Positions 1-8,286 of a stretch of 64,000 nt of DNA are shown here, piece by piece (the first letter of the stretch is position 1; the number at the start of each line of letters is the position of its first letter). The position numbers were made by a program, and so were the translations under genes. Location of the stretch: the NCBI RefSeq assembly GCF_013366925.1, contig NZ_JAALDK010000002.1:868001-932000 (forward strand), given 5' to 3'. This DNA is from Paraburkholderia youngii (lineage in GTDB: Bacteria; Pseudomonadota; Gammaproteobacteria; Burkholderiales; Burkholderiaceae). The notes beneath the pieces are model-generated. The model had not been told where the DNA came from, did no database searches, and saw nothing but the letters and a program-made list of their open reading frames with translations.

Positions 1-192
1 AATCGCCCCGCGCGGGCCTACCGCGACCAGACGCTGTCCGGCCTGGGCCAACGCGATCAGCGGTTCATGCGCGGCCTGCAGGTTGATCACGGCAGGCGAA
101 CGCATCGGATCGGCGAATTCGGCATGGACCGACCCGCTGGCGGCGCATGCCGCCGCGACGAGTGCCAGCCAACGAAACAGGGTATTGCGCAT
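1..192 (-). CDS. YCF48/BNR-repeat-like exported protein, N-terminal part (runs off the left edge)
   Basis: Only the first 64 codons lie in the window. They encode a clear signal peptide (hydrophobic LALVAAACAASG, likely cut after VHA near residue 24), then a start like that of YCF48/BNR beta-propeller proteins, with a pattern of the type LIALAQAGQRLVAVGPRG. The start ATG is preceded by GGAGACACA. The gene follows the two DUF1329 genes on the same strand; in steroid and other hydrophobic-substrate degraders such proteins sit beside DUF1302, DUF1329 and RND (MmpL-like) transporter genes. Inferred role: periplasmic part of an uptake or export system. The family call rests on a short stretch. Confidence 0.65.
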   Translation of the reverse strand, partial: MRNTLFRWLALVAAACAASGSVHAEFADPMRSPAVINLQAAHEPLIALAQAGQRLVAVGPRGAI

Positions 193-319
193 TGTGTCTC
201 CTTCACAGTAACTGGCGATCGGTCACGCGAACAGTCCTGGATTTTTATGAAACTTCTCTGTGCGCCATGCGATACCCGGCATGGCGCACGTACTGCGCCT
301 TTCCTTGCACCTGTATCGG

Positions 320-1681
320 CTATCGCACGCCGGTCGACTGCATATGCTCAGGTGTAAAGAAGTCCTTCGTGAAGCTCGCGTTGAACATGATCCCAGGCGA
401 CTCCGCCGGATGGCTGCCGAAAATATAGATGCCGCTGTTGAAGTCGTAGAACCAGTTGCCCAGCGAATACGGCACCTTGTAGTCGTATGCAGGCGCCGTG
501 GTCTCGAAGCCACCTCGATACAGCTTGCCGGACTGGTCATAGGCATCCATCATTCCGCCGCCACCGTCTTCGTCGAAATAGAGCGTCTTCTTGCCATACA
601 CGTGACGCGAGCCCTGCTTGAGCGCCAGGTCGACGACCCACACACGGTGCAATTCCCAGCGCACATGATCCGGGCTGACGAAATGCGGCGTGAGGATCTT
701 GCTCGCCGGCGTTTCATACTGTTGCTGGTAGTCGTTGTACGGGATGTACATCTCCTTCTTGCCGACGAGCTTCGCGTCCCAGCGATCGATGCGTCCGTAG
801 AACAACTGGATGTCGTCCATCGTGATCGCGCCCGAATAGCCAGGGTTCGGCGTGTCGTAGGCAAGGTCAGGCGCCACGCGCACGCGGCGCTGACCGGGGT
901 TGTATTCCCACGATTGCTGGTTGTGATCGGCCGTATCGGTGAAGAACCAGTAGAGCGTGGTGTCGCCGATCATTCGCGCCGGTGCAACGAAATCGTTGTT
1001 GATGTATTGCCAGATGGCGAGACCGCCCTTCTTCCTGAATTCGCCTTCCTGTTTCAGATCGAAATATGGGTAGTACAGTGAGCTCTTGAATTGCGCGGCG
1101 AGGATCGGCGTGCCTCTCGAATCAACCAGCCACGTCTTCACGTTGTTGCGCTGGGCCGTACCCACGTAGCGCAGTTCCCAGTTCCACAATGCTTCCTGAC
1201 CGTTCTTCGGCACCGGGAACGGCTTGCCGCCGAACGCATCGGAAACGAACAGGCCATTCTTTTCGAGCTTCGCGTTCTGCGCGTTCTTTTCCGAATTCTC
1301 GAGATACCAGTCCGGATACGACACCGAGCGATGGGTCGGATAGACGTCCATCCGATAGGTCGGATAACGCTTGAACAGCTCGATCGAACTCGCGCTCAGC
1401 TTGTCCGCGTACTGCTGATAGTTCTGGTTAGTGATTTGCAGCACTGCCTTCTCATCCGGGAACGGGTCTGCCCACTTGCCAGAATCTGCCTTGAATCCGG
1501 TCGGAAACTGTGTGATACCGCCTGTGTAGGCGGGAATCGTCCCGTCCTTGTTCCCGGCGACTTCGGCCCCGAAAGGCGTGATCCCGTTTTCGATCGCATT
1601 CGACATCGGCGCGGCGCAAATTGCTGCAGCAAGCGCGAACGCGTTAATCAACAGCCGGTGCTTCTTCAAAACTGTCTCCAT
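320..1681 (-). CDS. DUF1329 family exported protein (copy A)
   Basis: A 453-residue protein. The start METVLKKHRLL is chosen over an in-frame ATG 96 bp upstream because GGAAAG lies just before it and a signal peptide follows immediately (cut after about residue 29, NA-IENG). The mature part is typical of DUF1329: ITPFGAEVAGNKDGTIPAYTGGI, TRPTH-like YPTHRSVSYPDWY, and a C-terminal region describing a hydrophobic cradle fold related to lipoprotein carriers (LolA/LolB-like). It is nearly the same as the neighbouring copy at 1827-3191, so this is a tandem duplication. DUF1329 proteins accompany DUF1302 barrels in operons for hydrophobic substrates. Moving lipophilic substrate across the periplasm is inferred, not shown. 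Confidence 0.88.
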   Translation of the reverse strand: METVLKKHRLLINAFALAAAICAAPMSNAIENGITPFGAEVAGNKDGTIPAYTGGITQFPTGFKADSGKWADPFPDEKAVLQITNQNYQQYADKLSASSIELFKRYPTYRMDVYPTHRSVSYPDWYLENSEKNAQNAKLEKNGLFVSDAFGGKPFPVPKNGQEALWNWELRYVGTAQRNNVKTWLVDSRGTPILAAQFKSSLYYPYFDLKQEGEFRKKGGLAIWQYINNDFVAPARMIGDTTLYWFFTDTADHNQQSWEYNPGQRRVRVAPDLAYDTPNPGYSGAITMDDIQLFYGRIDRWDAKLVGKKEMYIPYNDYQQQYETPASKILTPHFVSPDHVRWELHRVWVVDLALKQGSRHVYGKKTLYFDEDGGGGMMDAYDQSGKLYRGGFETTAPAYDYKVPYSLGNWFYDFNSGIYIFGSHPAESPGIMFNASFTKDFFTPEHMQSTGVR

Positions 1682-1756
1682 CACTTTCCAGATTGATCCA
1701 ATACCAAAAGCAATCACACTACTTTCGATGCGTGCGACTCGATCCAGCCACTGCTG

Positions 1757-1796
1757 GTGAGACGTCCCGCCAGGCAAGCCGGGCGGGACGTCTCAC
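1757..1796. repeat. Perfect 15-bp inverted repeat between the two DUF1329 genes
   Basis: GTGAGACGTCCCGCC at 1757-1771 is the exact reverse complement of 1782-1796, separated by a 10-nt loop. The transcript would form a strong hairpin 30 bp after the stop of DUF1329 copy B and about 75 bp before the start of copy A. No T run follows on either strand, so it is more likely an mRNA stabiliser or attenuator than a classical terminator. Confidence 0.75.
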
Positions 1797-1826
1797 TCAA
1801 TACCTTATCCTCGACTCAGCGCGCAA

Positions 1827-3191
1827 TTAGCGCACACCCGCAGATTGCATACGCTCCGGCGTGAAGTAGTCGTTCGGGAAGCTCACGTTGAACATGATCC
1901 CCGGCGACTCCGCCGGATGGCTGCCAAAAATATAGATGCCGCTGTTGAAGTCGTAGAACCAGTTACCGAGCGAATACGGAACCTTGTAGTCGTAGGCGGG
2001 CACCGTGGTTTCGAAGCCACCGCGATACAGCTTGCCCGACTGGTCATACGCGTCCATCATTCCGCCACCGCCGTCCTCGTCGAAATACAGCGTCTTCTTG
2101 CTGTAGATATGACGCGCGCCCTGCTTGAGCGTCAGGTCCACGACCCACACGCGGTGCAGTTCCCAGCGCACATGATCCGGATTCACGAAATTCGACGTGA
2201 GGATCTTGCTTGCAGGCGTATCGTACTGCTGCTTGTAGTCGTTGTACGGGATGTACATTTCCTTCTTTCCGACCAGCTTTGCGTCCCAGCGGTCGATCTT
2301 CCCGTAGAACAGCTGGATGTCATCCATCGTGATCGCGCCGGAATAGCCGGGGTTCGGGGTGTCATAGGCGAGATCGGGCGCCACGCGCACGCGGCGTTGG
2401 CCCGGGTTGTATGCCCACGATTGCTGATCGTGATCGGCCGAATCCGTGAAGTACCAGAAGAGCGACGTCTCGCCGATCAGACGGGACGGTGCAGCGTAGT
2501 CGTTATAGACCTGATACCAGATCGCAAGGGGACCCTTCTTGCGAAACTCCGCTTCATACTTAGGCTCGAAATACGGATAGAGCAGCGAACTCTTGAACTG
2601 TGCAGCAAGAATCGGAGTGCCTCTCGAATCGACGAGCCACGTCTTCACGTTGTTTTTCTGGGCCGTGCCCACATAACGCAATTCCCAGTCCCACAACGCT
2701 TCCTGACCGTTCTTCGGGACCGGGAACGGCTTACCGCCGAACGCGCCCGAAATATAAAGGCCATTCTTTTCGAGCTTGGCGCTTTGCGCGTTCTTCTCCG
2801 AGTTCTCGAGGTACCAATCCGGATACGAAACGGAGCGGTGCGTCGGGTAGATGTCCATCCGGTAAGTCGGATAGCGCTTGAACAGTTCGATCGAAGCGGC
2901 GCTCAGCTTGTCGGCGTATTGCTGATAGTTCTGGGCCGTGATTTGCAGAACAGGCTTTTCACCGGCAAAAGGGTCCGCCCATTTCCCGGAGTCGGGCTTG
3001 AAGCCGGCCGGGAATTCCTTGATGCCGCCCGTGTAGGCGGGAATCGTGCCGTCCTTGTTGCCGGAAATTTCCGCTCCGAACGGGGTAATCCCGCTCTCGA
3101 TTGCCAGCGTATAGGGTGAAGCCCAAACGGCGGCGAGTATCGCCAGCGCCTTAAGAAGCTTGGGGAGTCTTTTCACAGGTGCCTCCATCAT
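1827..3191 (-). CDS. DUF1329 family exported protein (copy B)
   Basis: About 454 residues. Two adjacent ATGs (3191 and 3188) overlap the DUF1302 stop codon as TGATGATGG, which points to translational coupling; either could be the true start. A signal peptide follows (KLLKALAILAAVWASPYTLA), then the same DUF1329 body as copy A with only scattered substitutions. Members usually have this length. It is co-transcribed with the DUF1302 gene and would act in the periplasm or at the inner face of the outer membrane. Binding of a lipophilic substrate or its ester is inferred from family context. Confidence 0.88.
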   Translation of the reverse strand: MMEAPVKRLPKLLKALAILAAVWASPYTLAIESGITPFGAEISGNKDGTIPAYTGGIKEFPAGFKPDSGKWADPFAGEKPVLQITAQNYQQYADKLSAASIELFKRYPTYRMDIYPTHRSVSYPDWYLENSEKNAQSAKLEKNGLYISGAFGGKPFPVPKNGQEALWDWELRYVGTAQKNNVKTWLVDSRGTPILAAQFKSSLLYPYFEPKYEAEFRKKGPLAIWYQVYNDYAAPSRLIGETSLFWYFTDSADHDQQSWAYNPGQRRVRVAPDLAYDTPNPGYSGAITMDDIQLFYGKIDRWDAKLVGKKEMYIPYNDYKQQYDTPASKILTSNFVNPDHVRWELHRVWVVDLTLKQGARHIYSKKTLYFDEDGGGGMMDAYDQSGKLYRGGFETTVPAYDYKVPYSLGNWFYDFNSGIYIFGSHPAESPGIMFNVSFPNDYFTPERMQSAGVR

Positions 3192-4888
3192 CAAAACGTT
3201 GTCTGATAGGTGATGCCGATCCACGACTTGTCGCTATACGGTGCGCCGAGTGCAGTCGCGGCTCCCGTCGTAGAGTACCCCTTCTTGTTCATGTAATAGG
3301 TGTAGGTCACGTTCACCTGGTGCTTGTTGTAAATCGTGAAATCAAGCCCGACCACGAACGTGTTCTGCCCTTGTGCTTCGGCCGCTGGCGTAATGACCGA
3401 AGAGTAGCCCTTCAGATTCAGATTGACGAACAGCGGCATCGTCAGATCGACCCCCGGGAACACCTGATACCACTGCGGGCTCGCACCAATGCCGATTCCA
3501 GCCCAGAAGCGCGTCGAGCAGTTGTTGAAGGGGTTGTTCCCCGATGCTGAGCATTGGCCGGTCGTGTCATAGCTGGAATTCGCAAAGTTGCCCGCGTTGT
3601 GTGTCACGCTCAGCAGCTGGTTGAACGCGAATTCAGCCTGAAGGAACATGTTGTCCCACAAGGGCGTCTTGCCGAACGACTGCGTGACGTTCAGCAGACC
3701 GTGCAGCGTGCGACCCGTCGGCGCGTCGTTGACCGTCGTGGTATTGACGGCTGTGAGCGGCATGTTCCAACGATACGACAGTTCGCCCGCCACTGCCGCG
3801 TTGCCGATCGCGCTGTTGAAGCCAGCGCCGATCAGGTTCACGTTGTTGCCGTACTTCGCCGTAACACCGGGCAGGTTGAAGCCAGGGAAGAGTTCCGGTC
3901 CGGCACCCGGGAGCAGCACCGCCGCCCATGGCATCTTCATGGCGAAGTGGCGATACGTGAATTCATAGGTCGTTGCGAGCGAATCGACTCGCCACTTGCC
4001 GTTCAGGCCGATGTCGCCTATCTGACCTTTGGTCGGCGCGATGCGCGGAATCCCGAACGTGCCCAGCCCCGGAATGGTTTCGTAGCTCGCGATCGGAGGG
4101 CCGTAGAGGATCGGATCCGCACCGCCGAAATAGGTGCCGCCTTCAGGCAGCCGGTCGTGATTCCATTCGAACGTGTACTGTGCCCCGAGGGAAATCGTGT
4201 CGGTAATGTTCGCCGTCACGGCGGCCTGAGCCGTCGGCAACACGATTTCCTTGAGCGAAGCGCTCGGGCTCTGCGTCAGCTTCATCAGGTCGAGCGGCTG
4301 TTGACCGATCGCCACCGAGTTCGCACCACCCAGCGTAGCGAACGCCGACTGCCCCCAGGTAATCGCCGTCCGGCCGAGCTTGACGTTTACAGAGTGACCA
4401 CCGAGGTCGAAGGTGTTGAACACGAACGCATCACGCAGTTCGGCGCTCGGCCCCTGATAGTACTTCTTGATGTAGCTCGTGTACTCGTTGTTCGGATAGT
4501 TCGGCAGAAACGCCGGATTGCTCGTATTGTGATTCTTGAACGTCGGGTCGTACCACGCGTCCATGCTGATGCGGAAGCCGGACGTTTCCTTGTACTTGAA
4601 ATCGAACTCGCTGTAGAGGTTCAGCATCGCCTGGATCGTGCTGAACTTCGGCGTCGACAGATTGCCTTCATCGAACGTCGGACTGCTGGTGTAGAACTGG
4701 TCCGGATTCTGCAGCCGGATGCCGTAGTCCGCGCGCACCGTGTTGTCCCATTGCATGTCGATGTCCGGGTTCGGCACATCGAAGTGAAATGCATTGGCGT
4801 TCGCGCTCCACAACCCGCATGCCGCGGCGATACAGGCGGCGTGTACGCCAAGGCTGATCGCCCTTGGCTTAAGACTCTTCTGTTTCAT
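3191..4888 (-). CDS. DUF1302 family outer-membrane beta-barrel protein
   Basis: 565 residues with a signal peptide (MKQKSLKPRAISLGVHAACI..., cut near ANANA-FHFDV). The DUF1302 start FHFDVPNPDIDMQWDNTVRADYG is visible, followed by many alternating amphipathic strands and a C-terminal aromatic strand ending IGITYQTTF, as expected for an outer-membrane barrel ending in Phe. The length is normal. It is the first gene of the DUF1302-DUF1329-DUF1329-YCF48 unit, transcribed away from the long regulatory gap that carries a perfect copy of the shared palindrome. Probable role: passage of the hydrophobic growth substrate through the outer membrane. Confidence 0.88.
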   Translation of the reverse strand: MKQKSLKPRAISLGVHAACIAAACGLWSANANAFHFDVPNPDIDMQWDNTVRADYGIRLQNPDQFYTSSPTFDEGNLSTPKFSTIQAMLNLYSEFDFKYKETSGFRISMDAWYDPTFKNHNTSNPAFLPNYPNNEYTSYIKKYYQGPSAELRDAFVFNTFDLGGHSVNVKLGRTAITWGQSAFATLGGANSVAIGQQPLDLMKLTQSPSASLKEIVLPTAQAAVTANITDTISLGAQYTFEWNHDRLPEGGTYFGGADPILYGPPIASYETIPGLGTFGIPRIAPTKGQIGDIGLNGKWRVDSLATTYEFTYRHFAMKMPWAAVLLPGAGPELFPGFNLPGVTAKYGNNVNLIGAGFNSAIGNAAVAGELSYRWNMPLTAVNTTTVNDAPTGRTLHGLLNVTQSFGKTPLWDNMFLQAEFAFNQLLSVTHNAGNFANSSYDTTGQCSASGNNPFNNCSTRFWAGIGIGASPQWYQVFPGVDLTMPLFVNLNLKGYSSVITPAAEAQGQNTFVVGLDFTIYNKHQVNVTYTYYMNKKGYSTTGAATALGAPYSDKSWIGITYQTTF

Positions 4889-5031
4889 GCGTCTCCTCTT
4901 GTCTTTGTCGAACTGCCGCAGAAAAGGCCAAGGCCGTTGGATTCCCGCAGACTTAGCAATGAAGCGAAACCGGCCTCCCCCACCTCATCAGCATCGCGTT
5001 TCAGATACCTCCCACCACGTCACCAGAATAC

Positions 5032-5042
5032 GAATGCTGTTC
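5032..5042. promoter_or_regulatory. Candidate operator GAATGCTGTTC (one mismatch)
   Basis: One change from GAAC-N3-GTTC. It lies 75 bp (centre to centre) closer to DUF1302 than the perfect copy at 5103-5121 and about 145 bp upstream of the DUF1302 start. Confidence 0.4.
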
Positions 5043-5102
5043 GCAAAGATAAACGCTCGAAACTCGACTGTCAACGCTCGCCCACCCCTACGCGATGCAT
5101 TT

Positions 5103-5121
5103 TTTCGAACGCCGTTCGAAA
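5103..5121. promoter_or_regulatory. Candidate operator, perfect 19-bp palindrome
   Basis: TTTCGAACGCCGTTCGAAA is a perfect palindrome around the core GAAC-GCC-GTTC. It lies about 215 bp upstream of the DUF1302 operon. The same core recurs in promoter regions across the window (22383, 22563, and imperfect copies at 40141, 40329, 44425, 47363, 48524, 57328), which supports binding of a dimeric regulator. Confidence 0.55.
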
Positions 5122-5506
5122 TTCGGGGTAAACGTGGGTTTGCGATTGGTGACGAATTCGAAGCGATGCGCGCATGACCGGAGCACACATCGGTGCCAGA
5201 TGCGTGGCCGAGCGCGTCGCGCAATCGAGATGCCGGCGACGCTTGCATTGACAAGGCATCCGCCTCGCCTGCGAGGAATGGCGATGCAAACCATGGGTGG
5301 CTTCCTGGCAATCCGCGAGAGCGGATCATGAATCGATCTGCAGGCCGTACGCGGTACAGATCAGGGACGAGGTAGTCTTTCGTCTCTCACTTCGCACGCG
5401 AAAGGAGGACGAATCGCGGAAGCAGCCGAAAACGCTTGTGCGATTGGGTCAGTTTCCTTGGCAGTGCATGTATTTATCCTGACCATGAATCGACAAGACA
5501 AATCCC

Positions 5507-5755
5507 TTATCCCGCTCCTGGGCAGGAGTGCATTTCTGGTTTTCGGGGAGGCGGTGGGAACACTCGCCAGGCTCCGTCGTCGTGCCGAAAGAAGAATATC
5601 GCGAGGGACCTCTCCGAGGCAGACGACCGCGCGAGCACACACCTCGTCTGACTCGAATTTGCGAAAGTACATCGGGTTACATGCACCGGTGTGGTCGCAG
5701 TTGGCGCGAGCCACTTTTCGATGAGCGAACGCAAAGAACTTTCTCCAAGCTTCAT
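5507..5755 (-). CDS. Small hypothetical protein (82 aa)
   Basis: The start MKLGESSLRSLIEKWLAP is preceded by AAGGAGCAGGAC, a good ribosome binding site 4-11 nt before ATG. The protein has an N-terminal helix, a basic Cys-containing middle and the stretch LAIFFFRHDDGAWRVFPP. It resembles a family of 75-95 residue hypothetical proteins I recall from Burkholderia genomes (EKWLAP near the start, FFFRHDDG.W.VFPP near the end), but I cannot confirm this without a search. Function unknown. It sits alone inside the regulatory gap. Confidence 0.5.
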   Translation of the reverse strand: MKLGESSLRSLIEKWLAPTATTPVHVTRCTFANSSQTRCVLARSSASERSLAIFFFRHDDGAWRVFPPPPRKPEMHSCPGAG

Positions 5756-5925
5756 GTCCTGCTCCTTCAACCGCCCCGTGTGCGCCGCTGGCAATCACTG
5801 CCACGAACGCAAAGATTGGCGACCTTGACCGGCTCGGCCCGACACCTGCACATCTCCGCTCCGGCTCCGGCACTGCGAGAAAAATCTGGTTCTACCGTAA
5901 TGTGTCGTTTGACTAAATACTAGTA

Positions 5926-6085
5926 GTCAGCCGACCCATTATCAAGCCCAGATGGCACCAGGGGAAATGCTGGTATGGACAAAACCACGCTTCAGTGGAG
6001 TACGATGTGTGACGTAGCAATTAAATGGATGAGACGCCATCTGGAAGTAATTAGTCGATGGACGAATATTTATTCGTCAGCTGAC
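5926..6085. promoter_or_regulatory. Pair of GTCAGCYGAC elements upstream of the TetR gene
   Basis: GTCAGCCGAC at 5926-5935 and the perfect 10-bp palindrome GTCAGCTGAC at 6076-6085 are exactly 150 bp apart, and the 15 bp before each are partly alike (both begin GAC and are AT-rich). The second lies about 140 bp before the TetR start. This could be the TetR autoregulatory site or that of an outside regulator; evidence is pattern only. Confidence 0.25.
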
Positions 6086-6226
6086 TATCATCAGATCAAG
6101 AGTCGCGGCTGGCCGATCAGGATCGAACGATGCACGTATCAGGGTGGGGAATGGTCTGCAGATTTGCGCATCCGGGACTGACAACGCGCGCGCGACAGGC
6201 AGCAGACGCCAAGGAGAGCACAACAG

Positions 6227-6886
6227 ATGAAAGACCTGACCATCTCATCGGCAGACCTCGACAACACGGCGGAAGACGGACCCAAACGGCGAGGAAATAG
6301 AACCACCCGTGTGCCCGCCATCATCGAAGCGGCGATCAAGGTCTTTGCATCGGAAGGTAACGCTGGGTTCACTCAACGCCGCATTGCCAGCGACGCGGGA
6401 ATCCGACTGAGAACCTTGCAGCACTATTTCAGCACTCGCGAAGAACTACTGCGGGCCACGATCGAGGCTTTTACAAGTCGCTATTTCGAGCACTATCGGA
6501 CGATCGCAGAAGACAAACGTCGGCCACCGGAGGCCCGGCTGGAAGTCATCGTCGACGAGGCGTTCTCCGTACTGACGGCGCCCGACGGGAAGCGCGTTAG
6601 CGCCTTTGTTCTGGAGTCCTGGAGTCTGGCGGAGCACGAGCCCGCCTTGCATGCCTTAATGGCGAAAACCACTGCGGATTTCCAGGCTCTGCTGGCGGAA
6701 CTGATCGCACAGACAAACCCCGCCGTGGCGGCGGGAGAATGTACGCTGCGCGGTGCCCTGCTCCTTTCGCATCTACAGGGCCTCGTCGTCTATCTTCGCC
6801 GAGCCGACACGAACACACTCGATGTCGACTCGTTCCGTCACGCCATGAAGGTTGTCTGGCGCGCGTTGAGCAAGGCATCTCCATAG
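6227..6886 (+). CDS. TetR/AcrR family transcriptional regulator
   Basis: 219 residues; AAGGAG lies 13 nt before the ATG. A 25-residue leader is followed by a TetR DNA-binding domain (about 28-75) with the helix-turn-helix FTQRRIASDAGIRLRTLQHYFSTREELL. The rest is a helical ligand/dimer domain of usual length. It stands between the outer-membrane operon and the 15-gene beta-oxidation unit, convergent with the P450 gene. That position, and the palindromes in front of DUF1302, make it the leading candidate for the regulator of the shared operator, with an acyl-CoA or free substrate as ligand. Both points are inference. Confidence 0.88.
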   Translation: MKDLTISSADLDNTAEDGPKRRGNRTTRVPAIIEAAIKVFASEGNAGFTQRRIASDAGIRLRTLQHYFSTREELLRATIEAFTSRYFEHYRTIAEDKRRPPEARLEVIVDEAFSVLTAPDGKRVSAFVLESWSLAEHEPALHALMAKTTADFQALLAELIAQTNPAVAAGECTLRGALLLSHLQGLVVYLRRADTNTLDVDSFRHAMKVVWRALSKASP

Positions 6887-6985
6887 AACGAGGGGCGCGC
6901 CATATGGCGGGCGTACCGAGCCGTAGATAGTCTTCCACAGACCCACATGGTCACCATGGCCTGCTCGGGCCATCGCGACCGCTCT

Positions 6986-8215
6986 TCAACGGGCCACGTC
7001 CCAGACAAGAGGCAAGTGGTACAGCGTGCCGTTCACACCTCCGTGGACACCCGCCTTCTCGCCAGGCTTGATCTGGAAATCGGGAATCCGCTTCAGCCAT
7101 TCCTGAAGGAAAACTTTCAACTCCACGCGCGCAAGGAACGAGCCGGGACAACGATGCGCGCCATTGCCGAACGTCGAATGAATCGGCGTGGGCCGCGTGA
7201 AATCCACCGTCAGCGGATCGTCGAACTTTCGCTCGTCCAGACCGTGCAGCGTGGTCGGCATGACGATCATGTCGCCCGCCTTCATCTGCACGCCTTTGTA
7301 TTCGAAGTCGTGTGTGATCCGCCGCCCTTGATTCACCACCGGGAAGCGCCGCAGAAGCTCGTCCACGGCCTTCTGCGTCAGTTCGGGGTTGTCGATCAGC
7401 TGCTTGCGGTGGGCCGGGCTGCCGGCGAGGAATCGCGCGATAAAACCCATTGCCGAGGCAACCGTGTCGAGGCCGCCAATCAGCACGAGGCCGCAAAGCC
7501 CGCGCACTTCATCGTCGGTGAGCGCACGCCCGTCGATCTTCGAATGGACGATCTTGCTGATGAGGTCGTCACCCGGATTCGCGCGGCGCTCCGCGATCTT
7601 CACCCCCAGGTACTGAAAAATCGCGCCGAGCGCCTTGAGCTTCTCGTTGGCATCGACCGGGCGGACCATCTTGTCGGCGAGGCCGAGCAAGTACTCGCGA
7701 TCTTCGGCGGGCAGCGCCACCATGTTCATGAAGATGCCGATTGGCAGATGCTGCGCAAACCCCGATACGAATTCCACTTCGCCCTTGGGATAAAAACCCT
7801 CGATCAGTTCGATCGCCATTTCGCGCGCCTTCTCCTCGAGCTTGCCGATTGCCTGCGGCATGAACGCAGGCGCGATCAGCGCGCGATAGGCGGTGTGCTG
7901 CGGAGGATCGAAGAAGATCGGCGGCAACGGTTGATGCTCGACCAGCGGCACCGTCAGCTGTTTCGACGAGAAATTCTCGTAGTCCTTGAGGATGTGATAG
8001 ATGTCATCGCCGCGCGTCGCGATCCAGTGTCCGCCGTTTCGCGGTGTCCACAGAATGTCGGGAATGCCTTCGGCGTGCAACTGCTTGAGCGACAGATGAT
8101 AGTCGTCCTCGGCACCCGGCGGATTGTAGATATCGATGTCGAACACACGTTCGGGCAATACGTGCGCGGGAATTGGCGCGAGCTCCGGAGCCGCGCCATG
8201 AGCAGCTACTGACAT
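6986..8215 (-). CDS. Cytochrome P450, CYP101 (P450cam)-like
   Basis: 409 residues, start chosen at MSVAAHG with GGAGAC upstream. All P450 landmarks are visible: I-helix GGLDT (247-251, the acid-alcohol pair at D250-T251), ExxR at E286-R289, and the heme loop FGNGAHRCPG with ligand C356. These sit within one residue of the corresponding P450cam positions, and the ending LPLVWD is also P450cam-like. CYP101-type enzymes are soluble monooxygenases that hydroxylate terpenoids such as camphor or ionones with electrons from a ferredoxin/ferredoxin reductase; no such partner genes are in the window. It is the last gene of the 15-gene unit, so an oxidation of a cyclic isoprenoid substrate or intermediate is likely. 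Confidence 0.92.
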   Translation of the reverse strand: MSVAAHGAAPELAPIPAHVLPERVFDIDIYNPPGAEDDYHLSLKQLHAEGIPDILWTPRNGGHWIATRGDDIYHILKDYENFSSKQLTVPLVEHQPLPPIFFDPPQHTAYRALIAPAFMPQAIGKLEEKAREMAIELIEGFYPKGEVEFVSGFAQHLPIGIFMNMVALPAEDREYLLGLADKMVRPVDANEKLKALGAIFQYLGVKIAERRANPGDDLISKIVHSKIDGRALTDDEVRGLCGLVLIGGLDTVASAMGFIARFLAGSPAHRKQLIDNPELTQKAVDELLRRFPVVNQGRRITHDFEYKGVQMKAGDMIVMPTTLHGLDERKFDDPLTVDFTRPTPIHSTFGNGAHRCPGSFLARVELKVFLQEWLKRIPDFQIKPGEKAGVHGGVNGTLYHLPLVWDVAR

Positions 8216-8286
8216 CTGTTGTCTCCTTTTTCGAATCGACCGGTATCGGCGGTCGGGACCATTCTGGGTCGTCGGGCAAACTGCGA

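Larger units (their letters stand above)
4889..6226. other. Long intergenic regulatory region
   Basis: About 1.3 kb separates the DUF1302 start from the TetR gene. Apart from one plausible small minus-strand gene (5507-5755), I see no convincing protein. The region is more AT-rich near 5880-6100. It holds a near-perfect and a perfect copy of the GAAC-N3-GTTC palindrome at 5032-5042 and 5103-5121, and a second, different pair built on GTCAG(C/T)CGAC or GTCAGCTGAC at 5926 and 6076. These are the most likely control sites for the uptake operon and for the TetR gene. Confidence 0.6.

Noticed and set aside
3554..5131. A 525-codon plus-strand open frame
   Set aside because: It is antisense to the DUF1302 gene and has the arginine-rich composition of a shadow frame.
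5361..5873. A 170-codon minus-strand frame in the regulatory gap
   Set aside because: It overlaps the better-supported 82-residue gene in another frame, has no good ribosome site and no recognisable features.
5975..6181. A 68-codon plus-strand frame before the TetR gene
   Set aside because: No ribosome binding site or family features, and it covers the GTCAGCTGAC palindrome; more likely regulatory DNA.
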